A stretch of 64,000 nt of DNA, taken from assembly GCF_900096915.1 (NCBI RefSeq), contig NZ_FMYK01000001.1, positions 186,001 to 250,000 on the forward strand. The letters run 5' to 3'. This stretch comes from Acinetobacter marinus (GTDB lineage Bacteria > Pseudomonadota > Gammaproteobacteria > Pseudomonadales > Moraxellaceae). The notes below the pieces were generated by a model. The model ran no database searches, had not been told where the DNA came from, and saw only the letters and a program-made list of their open reading frames with translations. The position numbers and the translations under genes are program-made. This document shows, one piece after another, positions 1 to 8,646 of the stretch. The number at the start of each line of letters is the position of its first letter. Position 1 is the stretch's first letter.

Positions 1-219
1 CTACGAGTGCTCGATGGTTCAATTATCCCAGGCAACTTGGGGGTCAATCCATCACTGACCATTACTGCATTGTCTGAATTTGCCATGAGCCAAATCCCTG
101 TGTTTTCTGAAGAACGTGCAGGGCAGATCAAGCGGATCCAGTTTAGTGCGCCGTTAGACGGACAAGTGTCGGCACTCACAGGAACGGGTGATTTGGCAGG
201 TGAGCTTAGCCAAGTTTAA
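1..219 (+). CDS. GMC-family FAD oxidoreductase, C-terminal fragment
   Basis: The reading frame is open from base 1 and ends at 219, so only the last 72 residues are in the window. The segment LDGSIIPGNLGVNPSLTITA is the conserved C-terminal FAD/substrate-binding stretch of GMC oxidoreductases (alcohol, choline and cholesterol oxidase relatives). In that stretch the Asp-Gly-Ser-Ile-Ile-Pro and Asn-Pro-Ser-Leu-Thr parts are typical of the bacterial alcohol-oxidising branch. The substrate cannot be read from this fragment. An alkylsulfatase follows 82 bases downstream on the same strand and would release long-chain alcohols, so a role in oxidising them is possible but is inference from position only. 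Confidence 0.75.
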   Translation, partial: LRVLDGSIIPGNLGVNPSLTITALSEFAMSQIPVFSEERAGQIKRIQFSAPLDGQVSALTGTGDLAGELSQV

Positions 220-300
220 CTTTTAAAATTGGCACTACAATGCAGTGCCACAAGTAACGAAAAACCGATTTAAATACTGACCTAGAAAAGGACTTTAAGG

Positions 301-2268
301 ATGATCAAAACACGATTAGGCATCGTCATGTCTGCGATTTTAGCAATGCAAGTGGCAAACGCAGACACAACACTAGAAAGCAAACCAGCGACGAAATACA
401 CCACAGCACACAATCAAGCCTTGCTGAGTGAGTTACCATTTAGTGATCGTCAGGATTTTGAATTTGCCAGTAAAGGGCTGATTGCCAAACCGAAAAGCAA
501 GCAAATTAAAAATGCCAAAGGCGAAGTGATTTGGGATCTTGGCGAGTTTGATTTTTTAGAGAAAAATCAATTTACTCCAAGTATTAATCCAAGCCTATAC
601 CGCCAAGCACAGCTCAATATGAATTATGGCTTGTTCAAAGTCACCGATCGTATTTATCAAGTGCGTGGGTTTGATTTGACCAATATTACCTATATCCAAG
701 GTGATACAGGTTGGATTGTCTTTGATCCGTTGACCGTGCCAGAAACAGCAAAAGCAGCGCATCAATTGGTCACTGAGCAATTAGGTGAGCGTCCAATCAA
801 GGCTGTGGTGTTTAGCCATGCGCATGTTGATCATTTTGGTGGTGTCAAAGGCATTATTAGCGAAGAACAAGTGAAAAGTGGAGAGGTTAAACTCATTGCC
901 CCACGTGACTTTATGGAACATGTGGTCAAAGAAAGTGTCCTTGCGGGCAATGCCATGCAACGCCGTGCATCCTACCAATATGGCATCTTACTGCCGAAAG
1001 GCGAACGAGGTGCAGTCGATGGTGCACTGGGTAAAGGCGTTCCATTTGGTTTGGTTGGATTGATCGCACCGAATTATATTGTTGAAAAAGATGAAGAAAC
1101 CCTGACCATTGATGGTGTGGAAATGGTGTTCCAAAACACGCCGAATACCGAATCACCATCGGAAATGAATACATGGTTCCCACAATTCAAAACCTTATGG
1201 ATGGCGGAAAACACCGTTGCAGGCATGCACAACATCTATACCATTCGTGGTGCAGAAGCCCGTGATGCATCGATGTGGAGTAAAAGTATTAATCAGGCTT
1301 TACAGCAATTTGGGGTAAAAGCCGAAGTGCTGATGGCATCGCATCATTGGCCACGTTGGGGCAATCAAAACATCGTTGATTTCATGGAAAAACAACGTGA
1401 TATGTATGGCTATTTGCATGATCAAAGCCTGCATCTTGCCAATAGTGGTGTGACGATCAATGAAATACACAACGAAATTACCGTGCCAGAAGTGTTATCT
1501 CAAGAGTGGTATAACCGTGGCTATCATGGTTCTGTGAGTCACAATGTGCGTGGTGTGGTGAATAAATACATCGGCTTCTTCGATATGAATCCTGCAACGC
1601 TGAATAAGCTCAGTCCAGATGATGCAGGCAAACGCTATGTTGCGTTGGCTGGCGGTAGCGAAGCATTATTGAACAAAGCACAAACGGCGTATGATCAAGG
1701 TGAATATCGTTGGGTTGCTGAATTGGTCAATCATTTAGTCTTTGCTGATCCAAACAATGTTAAAGCCAAAGCATTGCAAGCCGACGCACTCGAACAACTC
1801 GGTTATCAGTCTGAAACAGCAGGGTGGCGCAACGCTTATCTTTCGGCGGCGCATGAGTTACGCCACGGTTTGCAAAATACGGCGCAAAATACCAAAGCAG
1901 GTCCAGATTTGCTCCGAGCGATGGATACCGAGCTATTATTCGACTACATGGGAGTACGCTTAGATGCAGAACGTGCCAAAGGTAAGCAGTTCAAAATCAA
2001 TCTCGATTTGCCAGATCGCAAAGAAAAAGTTGCCATTGAGCTGAAAAACTCACACCTCAATGTCACCGCAGATCGTCAAGAAGCAGATGCTGATCTGACA
2101 TTGACCATGAATCGCAGTGATTTGAATATGATTTTGATGAAACAAAAAACCTTTGCTGAACTGATGCAAGAGGGGAAAATCAAACATCAAGGTGATTTGA
2201 AACAGGTGTCAGCATTATTTGGCATGCTGGATGAGTTTGAATATTTATTCAATATTGTGACGCCATAA
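301..2268 (+). CDS. Secreted linear primary alkylsulfatase (SdsA1/BDS1 type), MBL fold
   Basis: This 655-residue protein starts with a Sec-type signal (about residues 1-21, ending near ANA). It carries the metallo-beta-lactamase motif HAHVDH at residues 173-178, inside SHAHVDHFGG. A central helical dimerisation region follows, and the last ~110 residues resemble an SCP2-like domain. This order and length match the SdsA1/YjcS alkylsulfatases, which hydrolyse sulfate esters such as dodecyl sulfate to a primary alcohol and sulfate using two zinc ions in the periplasm. AAGGA lies just before the ATG. Natural substrates are probably medium- to long-chain alkyl sulfates. The family call is firm and the exact substrate is not. 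Confidence 0.9.
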   Translation: MIKTRLGIVMSAILAMQVANADTTLESKPATKYTTAHNQALLSELPFSDRQDFEFASKGLIAKPKSKQIKNAKGEVIWDLGEFDFLEKNQFTPSINPSLYRQAQLNMNYGLFKVTDRIYQVRGFDLTNITYIQGDTGWIVFDPLTVPETAKAAHQLVTEQLGERPIKAVVFSHAHVDHFGGVKGIISEEQVKSGEVKLIAPRDFMEHVVKESVLAGNAMQRRASYQYGILLPKGERGAVDGALGKGVPFGLVGLIAPNYIVEKDEETLTIDGVEMVFQNTPNTESPSEMNTWFPQFKTLWMAENTVAGMHNIYTIRGAEARDASMWSKSINQALQQFGVKAEVLMASHHWPRWGNQNIVDFMEKQRDMYGYLHDQSLHLANSGVTINEIHNEITVPEVLSQEWYNRGYHGSVSHNVRGVVNKYIGFFDMNPATLNKLSPDDAGKRYVALAGGSEALLNKAQTAYDQGEYRWVAELVNHLVFADPNNVKAKALQADALEQLGYQSETAGWRNAYLSAAHELRHGLQNTAQNTKAGPDLLRAMDTELLFDYMGVRLDAERAKGKQFKINLDLPDRKEKVAIELKNSHLNVTADRQEADADLTLTMNRSDLNMILMKQKTFAELMQEGKIKHQGDLKQVSALFGMLDEFEYLFNIVTP

Positions 2269-2359
2269 TTGAATGGTCAACGTATTGATTTGTTTTAATA
2301 TTTATCTGTTCAAGTAGTGATCTACAGAAATCAAACATGATGGCTTTATCGCATCATGC

Positions 2360-2391
2360 AAAAAGGGCTTAATTGGATAAAGCCCTTTTTG
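2360..2391. terminator. Bidirectional rho-independent terminator
   Basis: A 10-bp stem, AAAAGGGCTT paired with AAGCCCTTTT, encloses a short loop and has T/A runs on both sides. It sits between the convergent alkylsulfatase and lipA genes and can serve both strands. Confidence 0.85.
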
Positions 2392-2457
2392 TTTAGATGT
2401 GAAAATTTAGGTTTTTAAATTAAATTTTCAAATTGAAATTTTAAAATTTAGAGACGC

Positions 2458-3471
2458 TTATGCTTCTACCGCAAGCACATTAATTTTCTTTTCAGGCGCA
2501 ACTTTACGGCGTACTCCTGGTACAGGTTCGCCATGATATTGACGATCTGCAAAGTAGCTAGAACGCACCATTGGCGCAGACCAAATATTACGAAAGCCGA
2601 GTTTGCGACCATGCTCAGCATAGCGCTCAAATTCTTCTGGTGTCACAAAACGATCGATCGGAGCGTGTTGTTTTGATGGCTGTAGATATTGACCAATGGT
2701 TACATAGTCCACACCATGCGCATGTAAGTCATCCAGCAGGGCAATGACTTCTTGCTCAGTCTCGCCAATACCCACCATCAAACCGCATTTGGTTGGCACA
2801 TCTGGACAATATTCTTTAAACATTTTGAGTAGATTTAAAGAGTGTTGATAGTCTGAGCCTGGACGCATAGCCTTGTATAAACGAGGTACTGTTTCAATAT
2901 TGTGGTTAAACACATCAGGTGGACACTCGGTCATAATGCGTAGTGCAACGTCTATACGTCCACGAAAATCAGGCACCAAAATCTCTAATAAAGTATTTGG
3001 GCTGAGCTGACGTGCTTCACGAATACAATCAACAAAATGCTGTGCGCCACCATCGACCAAGTCATCACGATCGACAGAGGTAATGACCGCATATTTTAAG
3101 CCGAGATTAGAAATCGTTTCAGCCATATGACGAGGTTCATCAGCATCGAGTGCATTCGGGCGACCATGCGCCACATCACAAAATGGGCAACGACGGGTAC
3201 AAATATCACCCATAATCATAAAGGTCGCTGTACCGCCACCAAAACATTCGGGTAAATTCGGGCAGGCAGCTTCTTCACAGACAGTATGTAATTTTTGCGC
3301 ACGAAGCGTGGTTTTGATACGCTGCACTTCTTCAGGTGCAGTCATTTTGACACGAATCCAGTCTGGTTTACGAGGCACTTCAACCGTAGGGACGACTTTC
3401 ACAGGAATTCTAGCAACTTTCTCAGCGCCACGAAGTTTGACACCCTGTTCAGGCTTACGGTTTGCAGACAT
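2458..3471 (-). CDS. lipA: Lipoyl synthase
   Basis: This radical-SAM enzyme inserts two sulfurs into protein-bound octanoyl groups to form lipoyl cofactors of the 2-oxoacid dehydrogenases and the glycine cleavage system. The 337 residues contain both cluster motifs of the family. The auxiliary [4Fe-4S] cysteines are C65, C70 and C76 (CEEAACPNLPEC), and the SAM-cluster cysteines are C91, C95 and C98 (CTRRCPFC). The N-terminal ~35 residues are basic and variable, as is usual. GAGAG precedes the ATG. lipB is not adjacent. The divergent neighbour is sthA, with 296 bases between them. Confidence 0.97.
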   Translation of the reverse strand: MSANRKPEQGVKLRGAEKVARIPVKVVPTVEVPRKPDWIRVKMTAPEEVQRIKTTLRAQKLHTVCEEAACPNLPECFGGGTATFMIMGDICTRRCPFCDVAHGRPNALDADEPRHMAETISNLGLKYAVITSVDRDDLVDGGAQHFVDCIREARQLSPNTLLEILVPDFRGRIDVALRIMTECPPDVFNHNIETVPRLYKAMRPGSDYQHSLNLLKMFKEYCPDVPTKCGLMVGIGETEQEVIALLDDLHAHGVDYVTIGQYLQPSKQHAPIDRFVTPEEFERYAEHGRKLGFRNIWSAPMVRSSYFADRQYHGEPVPGVRRKVAPEKKINVLAVEA

Positions 3472-3668
3472 AATGCTCTCTATTCCTCAAGAATTACAGA
3501 TAGGCGAATATTATAACGAATTTCACAATGAAAAATTAGCCCTTTGCTATTCATATACGAAATGACGTCATCACCAAAACGATAAGTGTTTGATGCAGAG
3601 TTTTAACATGATTTCAGGCATAATATTATTCAACTTTATGATAACGCAATCAAATCCGTTGTCAGGAT

Positions 3669-3714
3669 TCAAGATCAGCAATGACTCAAATATTGTCATT
3701 CATCGCTGACTTGA
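3669..3714 (+). other. Imperfect 15-bp hairpin upstream of sthA
   Basis: Three 5-bp blocks (TCAAG, TCAGC, ATGAC) pair in order with GTCAT, GCTGA and CTTGA. They are separated by single-base bulges on the left arm and a 5-base bulge on the right, with a 9-base loop. It ends 53 bases before the sthA start codon. No T-run follows, so it is not an intrinsic terminator. It could be a leader structure or a dyad binding site. The rest of the lipA-sthA gap shows only a short ATGACGTCAT palindrome (3563-3572). Confidence 0.4.
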
Positions 3715-3767
3715 TATGATTGTTCGTATATCAGTTGTCGTTTCGATTATGGTAAAAGGAGCTTTGA

Positions 3768-5186
3768 ATGCCAGCACGCAAGAAAGAATTATCCAGCACG
3801 AACTTTAGTAAATATGATGCTGTGGTCCTTGGTTCAGGACCTGCTGGTGAAGGTGCGGCGATGAAGCTGTCAAAGTCTGGCAAACGGGTCGCTATTGTCG
3901 ACATTCGTGAGCAACTCGGTGGTAACTGTACCCATGTTGGTACTATTCCAAGTAAAGCGCTACGTCAAACCGTGTCGAGTATCATCCGCTACCAGCGTGA
4001 TTCATTGTTTCAAAAAGCAGGTGAATGGAAACAATTCACCATGAAACAGATTTTGCGCAATGCACATAAAGTGATCCAGCAACAAGTTGAAACCCATAGC
4101 CGTTTTTATGATCGTAATAAGATCGATATTTTTCATGGGCGTGCCTATGTACAGGATCAAAATACGATTTTGGTGTTTAGCCAAGAAGGCATCAAAGAAA
4201 CGTTGATCTGTAAGCAAATCGTCATTGCAACAGGGAGCCGTCCGTATCAACCTGCAGGTTTGGACTTTAATCATCCGCGTGTATTTGATTCAGACAAGAT
4301 TTTGGATTTGGATTATCACATTCAAAAAATTATTATTTATGGTGCGGGTGTGATCGGCTGTGAATATGCTTCGATCTTCGTCGGGCTTGAAAATAAAGTT
4401 GATTTGATTAATACCCAAGAAAAATTATTGAGTTATCTCGATGATGAGATTTCTGATGCCTTGTCTTATTACTTGCGTGAGTTAGGTGTATTGATTCGCC
4501 ACAATGAGCAAATTGATAAACTCGAAACCTATGATGATCACGTGGTATTGCATCTGCTCAGTGGTAAAAAAATCAAAGCCGATGCGATCTTGTGGTGTAA
4601 TGGTCGATCTGGTAATACCGATGGTTTGGGACTAGAAAATGTCGGACTACAACCAAACAGTCGTGGTCAGCTTGCGGTAAATGATCAGTATCAAACCGAA
4701 GTGGAAAATATCTATGCAGCAGGCGATGTGATCGGTTGGCCGTCACTCGCTTCGGCGGCATATGACCAAGGGCGCTGTGCAGGTGCGAATATGGTCGGTG
4801 AAAAAAATGTGAAACCTGTGACCGATATTCCAACGGGGATTTACACCATTCCTGAGATTTCCTCGATTGGTAAAAGTGAACAACAACTGACCGATGAAAA
4901 AATTCCTTATGAAGTGGGGCAATCATTCTTCCGTCATTTGGCACGTGCACAAATCACAGGTGATACGGTGGGAATGTTGAAGATTCTGTTCCACCGTGAC
5001 ACTTTAGAGATTTTAGGGATTCACTGTTTCGGGAATAATGCCTCAGAAATTATTCACATTGGGCAAGCGGTGATGCAAAGTCCGAACAACTCACTGAAAT
5101 ATTTTGCGGAAACTACATTCAACTATCCAACCATGGCAGAAGCCTATCGTGTGGCTGCATTGAATGGGATGAATAGGTTGTTTTAA
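3768..5186 (+). CDS. sthA: Soluble pyridine nucleotide transhydrogenase
   Basis: SthA is a cytosolic FAD flavoprotein that transfers hydride from NADPH to NAD+, draining excess NADPH. The 472 residues follow the class I pyridine nucleotide-disulfide oxidoreductase plan. An FAD-binding GSGPAGEGAA lies near residue 23, a second Rossmann motif (YGAGVIGCEYA) near residue 191, an AAGDV FAD motif near residue 317, and a C-terminal dimerisation domain follows. In the redox motif GGNCTHVGTIPSKALR the second cysteine is Thr, which is the family signature of SthA and separates it from lipoamide dehydrogenase and glutathione reductase. AGGAG precedes the ATG at good spacing. Confidence 0.95.
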   Translation: MPARKKELSSTNFSKYDAVVLGSGPAGEGAAMKLSKSGKRVAIVDIREQLGGNCTHVGTIPSKALRQTVSSIIRYQRDSLFQKAGEWKQFTMKQILRNAHKVIQQQVETHSRFYDRNKIDIFHGRAYVQDQNTILVFSQEGIKETLICKQIVIATGSRPYQPAGLDFNHPRVFDSDKILDLDYHIQKIIIYGAGVIGCEYASIFVGLENKVDLINTQEKLLSYLDDEISDALSYYLRELGVLIRHNEQIDKLETYDDHVVLHLLSGKKIKADAILWCNGRSGNTDGLGLENVGLQPNSRGQLAVNDQYQTEVENIYAAGDVIGWPSLASAAYDQGRCAGANMVGEKNVKPVTDIPTGIYTIPEISSIGKSEQQLTDEKIPYEVGQSFFRHLARAQITGDTVGMLKILFHRDTLEILGIHCFGNNASEIIHIGQAVMQSPNNSLKYFAETTFNYPTMAEAYRVAALNGMNRLF

Positions 5187-5221
5187 ATGCTTGGTCAAAT
5201 TTAAGCTGTGATTTTTTAAAC

Positions 5222-5248
5222 AGTGGTGAGTCATTCACCACTTTTTTA
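5222..5248 (+). terminator. Rho-independent terminator after sthA
   Basis: An 8-bp perfect stem (AGTGGTGA/TCACCACT) is followed directly by a run of six T. Confidence 0.85.
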
Positions 5249-5420
5249 TTGCTTAAATTTCTAATTTAACATTTGTATTTTATATGCCCGTTTTACATGC
5301 TTGCTTTACATTTCTGTGTAGTCATTGGCTGTGTTTTCTCTTGTGATACGTAAGACATTTCTTTAAAATTCTGCGCCATCCGATTTCCCGATTTATTCGC
5401 TTCAAGTTTGAGCTGTCGCA

Positions 5421-6035
5421 ATGCTAACGTCTTATATCCATGCTTTTGCACTATTTTTCTCGCTGATCAATCCATTTTTGATGAGCATCTACATGATCGG
5501 GATGATCAGAAATACCGATGTTAAAATATTTAGTAAAGCGCTGATCCAAGGCAGTTTGATCGCCTTTTTTGTATTTTTGTTCTTTGCGTGGGGTGGTGAA
5601 GCGATTTTTAGTCGTTACTTAAATGTGCGCTTTGAATCTTTTCAGATTTTTGGTGGGATTATTTTCTTGGTGATTGGTTATCGCTATGTGTTTCATGGCG
5701 CAGATACCATTGGTGAGATTCGTGGTGCGCCTGAGCATTTGGCGGGTACGGTGGCAATGCCATTTATGATCGGGCCTGGGACGATCAGTGCGGCTGTGGT
5801 GACGGGGATTAATCATGGCATGATGACCACCATTGCCGTGGTGGCAGCGACACTCGGGATTACCTGCATTATTTTGATTTTAATGAAATATTTTCATGAT
5901 AATTTGCGCCATAGCCACGCCAAATATATCGATCACTATTTTGATATTGTCGGACGATTATCTGCATTGTTGATCGGGACTATTGCCATTGACATGATCG
6001 TGACAGGAATAATGGGGCTGATTAAAAACGCCTAA
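5421..6035 (+). CDS. MarC family integral membrane protein
   Basis: This 204-residue protein has about six hydrophobic segments. It carries typical MarC/UPF0056 features: INPF in the first helix (residues 17-20), FGGIIFLVIGY, and the conserved AMPFMIGPGTISA loop before the fourth helix. The family is an inner-membrane protein family of unresolved transport function. The original link to multiple antibiotic resistance was withdrawn, so no substrate is claimed. The ribosome binding site is weak (GAG about 10 bases before the ATG). It stands 60 bases upstream of tsaE on the same strand and might be cotranscribed. Confidence 0.85.
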   Translation: MLTSYIHAFALFFSLINPFLMSIYMIGMIRNTDVKIFSKALIQGSLIAFFVFLFFAWGGEAIFSRYLNVRFESFQIFGGIIFLVIGYRYVFHGADTIGEIRGAPEHLAGTVAMPFMIGPGTISAAVVTGINHGMMTTIAVVAATLGITCIILILMKYFHDNLRHSHAKYIDHYFDIVGRLSALLIGTIAIDMIVTGIMGLIKNA

Positions 6036-6096
6036 TGCGATTCAAACTACTTGATGGTATGATCCGCATGAGTTTTTAGTTTATTGATGTGCGGTT

Positions 6097-6654
6097 ATGT
6101 CTGATTTCGCTTTGGCAAAATTTCAACTTCAAAATGAAGATGATTCACAAGGTCTTGCGCAAGTTTTGGCACGGCAGATTGCATCGGGTGTGGTGTTTCT
6201 GATCGGTGATTTGGGCGCAGGGAAAACCACGCTGACTCGCTACTGGATTCAGTCTTTAGGACATCAAGGCGCTGTCAAAAGCCCAACCTACACCTTAGTC
6301 GAGCCCTATCATCTCGCCTCGAAAAATGTCTATCATTTTGATCTGTATCGTCTGCAAGATCCTTATGAATTAGAACTGATGGGCATCCGAGATTATCTCG
6401 ATGAACAAGACAGTTTGTTATTAATCGAATGGCCGAGCAAAGGTGAGGGCATGCTCAGTACACCCGATGTCATCATTGAGCTCACAGCGGATGACAATGA
6501 AATACGCCACATCACTATCCACGCACCACAGCAGATTATTGATGCGATACAGCATGATCTGAACGGACGCAACTTGCAAGACCAAAGCATCGAAAACAAA
6601 AGCATCGAAAATCAAAGTGTACAGAATCATTGCTTTAAGGGTGATGCAAAATGA
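6097..6654 (+). CDS. tsaE: tRNA threonylcarbamoyladenosine biosynthesis ATPase TsaE
   Basis: TsaE is the P-loop ATPase that drives the TsaBDE complex making t6A37 on ANN-decoding tRNAs. Walker A is GDLGAGKTT at residues 37-45, followed by KSPTYTLVEPY and the conserved YHFDLYRL. LLIEWPSKGE is the family's Walker B-like segment. The core ends near residue 150, which is the usual length. A hydrophilic tail of about 30 residues follows, containing the pentad repeat QSIEN-KSIEN-QSVQN encoded by a 15-bp DNA repeat. The stop codon overlaps the mutL start by 4 bases (ATGA), so translation is coupled. Confidence 0.95.
   Translation: MSDFALAKFQLQNEDDSQGLAQVLARQIASGVVFLIGDLGAGKTTLTRYWIQSLGHQGAVKSPTYTLVEPYHLASKNVYHFDLYRLQDPYELELMGIRDYLDEQDSLLLIEWPSKGEGMLSTPDVIIELTADDNEIRHITIHAPQQIIDAIQHDLNGRNLQDQSIENKSIENQSVQNHCFKGDAK
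6583..6627 (+). repeat. Three 15-bp tandem repeats in the tsaE tail
   Basis: Units at 6583-6597, 6598-6612 and 6613-6627 are nearly identical for the first two (13 of 15) and degenerate in the third. Because 15 is a multiple of three, copy-number change would keep the frame and only alter tail length. Confidence 0.8.
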
Positions 6655-8645
6655 CGGCGGAAGCAATGCAGACTAGCATGCGTGAGCGGTCGACACGCCG
6701 TATTCAGACGCTAGATGCTGCACTTGCCAACCAAATCGCCGCAGGAGAAGTGATCGAACGTCCTGCGTCGGTGGTCAAAGAACTCCTCGAAAATGCCATC
6801 GATTCGGGTGCAACACGCCTGAGTATTCGTATTGAGCAAGGCGGTACCACGCTAATCGAAATCATTGATAATGGTTTTGGCATTCATGCTGACGATTTAC
6901 CGCTTGCAGTGATGCGTCACGCTACCAGCAAGGTGCGATCCGCTGATGAATTGTCTGCGATTCAAAGTCTGGGCTTTCGTGGTGAAGCGTTGGCGTCGAT
7001 CGCAGCAGTTTCTCGTCTGAGTATTGCCAGTAGTCAAAGTGATGATGGTATTGGCTATCAGATCGAAATTAACGGCGCAGCCTTGCAACAAGAGCAAGCG
7101 GAAGCGACTGCGATGAGTCGTGGTACGCATGTACGTGTGCGAGATTTATTTTTTAATGTGCCTGCACGGCGTAAATTTTTAAAGCGGATTTCCACAGAAT
7201 ATCAGCATATCGAAGAAATTGTACGGCGTATGGCGCTGACGCATTTTGATGTGCATTTTACCCTTGAGCATAATGATCAAATTCGGTTGAACCTACCGAT
7301 TGCCGATAGTGGTGAGCTGCGTTATCAGCGTGTTTTACAATTACTTGGTCGTCAGTTTGCGGAAAATGCCTATTGGATTGATGCGCAAAGTGAAAACCTG
7401 CATATGCTCGGTTGGCTCGGTCATCCCTCCGATGCACGTGGGCAGGCGGATTTGCAATATATTTATGTCAATGGTCGCATCGTCAAAGACAAGACCATTA
7501 GCCATGCACTGCGCATGGCATACGATGGGATTTTGCATGGTCATCAACATTCGGCATATTTGTTATTTATTGAAATTGATCCGCATGAAATTGATGTCAA
7601 TGTGCATCCGACTAAGCACGAAATTCGCTTTCTGACGCAACGTGAAGTACATGAATTTGTACGTCATCATGCCAAGCAAGTGTTATCACAGTTCCAAACT
7701 GCAAGTGCCGAACTGTCTACGGCAATGAAACGTGATGATCGCTTTGCGCCAAGTCAGCCACGTTATCAAGAAAATTTATCTTTGCACCAACAAGCGCAAA
7801 ATTTGCAAAATGATAGTACGCCTTTAGATGCAGGCTCACAGTCAACGCAACCACATCAAAATCAGCCACATGTTAGCCAACCGCACAGTTATAGCAATCG
7901 TGTGAATAAAGATTATGTGGCAAATTCCGTCAGTAGTTATCTTGCGCCACTGCGTCAGCAACACGACAGTGAGCATAATGTAAATCCCGCTGAATCATCA
8001 TTAGACAATCAAAACCAAACGGATCATCAAGGTGTTAATTATCAGACCACACGTGATGAATATCCACTCGGTATCGCAATTGCGCAATTACATGGTATTT
8101 ACATATTGGCGCAGAATATCGAAGGCTTGATCATTGTTGATATGCACGCAGCGCATGAGCGGATTTTATTACAACAAATGAAGCAGGCGTGGGATCAACC
8201 GCAGTATTGGCAATCACAGCAATTACTGATTCCAAAAGTGGTAAAAATCACTGCCATGCAAGCTACTCGCTTGGAACAATTGCAAGATAAACTCTATCGA
8301 CTTGGGCTCGATGTTGACCTGTATGGCGATGATCAAGTCTTGGTACGTGGTGTGCCTGCATTCTTGCAAAAAGCCAATTTTGATCGGCTGATTCCTGCGT
8401 TATTTAACGATCTTGATCCAAATGACAACGTGCAAGTGTTGATGCAAAAACGAGATCATCTGCTCGCCACCATGTCTTGTCATGGCGCTGTGCGGGCGCA
8501 TCGTCAGCTCAGTCTAGCTGAGATGAATGCGTTATTGCGTCAGATGGAGCAGACCGAATTTGCCAGTCAGTGCAATCACGGACGTCCGACGTGGCGAGCT
8601 TTTCCGCTCGATCAACTGGATAAACTTTTTGCACGAGGTGAATAA
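6651..8645 (+). CDS. mutL: DNA mismatch repair protein MutL
   Basis: MutL couples MutS mismatch recognition to strand incision. The 664 residues show an N-terminal GHKL ATPase with QIAAGEVIERPASVVKELLE and ENAID, then GFRGEALASI. A low-complexity Gln/Ser/His-rich linker spans about residues 350-470, followed by the C-terminal dimerisation domain. The endonuclease motif region reads D497-M-H-A-A-H-E503-R-I-L-L-Q508, so it keeps Asp, His and the first Glu of DQHA(X)2E(X)4E but has Met and Gln at two positions. The CNHGRP zinc-site motif is present near the C-terminus. It is coupled to tsaE upstream and separated from miaA by one base. Confidence 0.95.
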   Translation: MTAEAMQTSMRERSTRRIQTLDAALANQIAAGEVIERPASVVKELLENAIDSGATRLSIRIEQGGTTLIEIIDNGFGIHADDLPLAVMRHATSKVRSADELSAIQSLGFRGEALASIAAVSRLSIASSQSDDGIGYQIEINGAALQQEQAEATAMSRGTHVRVRDLFFNVPARRKFLKRISTEYQHIEEIVRRMALTHFDVHFTLEHNDQIRLNLPIADSGELRYQRVLQLLGRQFAENAYWIDAQSENLHMLGWLGHPSDARGQADLQYIYVNGRIVKDKTISHALRMAYDGILHGHQHSAYLLFIEIDPHEIDVNVHPTKHEIRFLTQREVHEFVRHHAKQVLSQFQTASAELSTAMKRDDRFAPSQPRYQENLSLHQQAQNLQNDSTPLDAGSQSTQPHQNQPHVSQPHSYSNRVNKDYVANSVSSYLAPLRQQHDSEHNVNPAESSLDNQNQTDHQGVNYQTTRDEYPLGIAIAQLHGIYILAQNIEGLIIVDMHAAHERILLQQMKQAWDQPQYWQSQQLLIPKVVKITAMQATRLEQLQDKLYRLGLDVDLYGDDQVLVRGVPAFLQKANFDRLIPALFNDLDPNDNVQVLMQKRDHLLATMSCHGAVRAHRQLSLAEMNALLRQMEQTEFASQCNHGRPTWRAFPLDQLDKLFARGE

Positions 8646-8646
8646 T

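Noticed and set aside
3563..3572. Palindrome ATGACGTCAT
   Set aside because: A single 10-bp occurrence with no second copy or promoter context; chance is likely.
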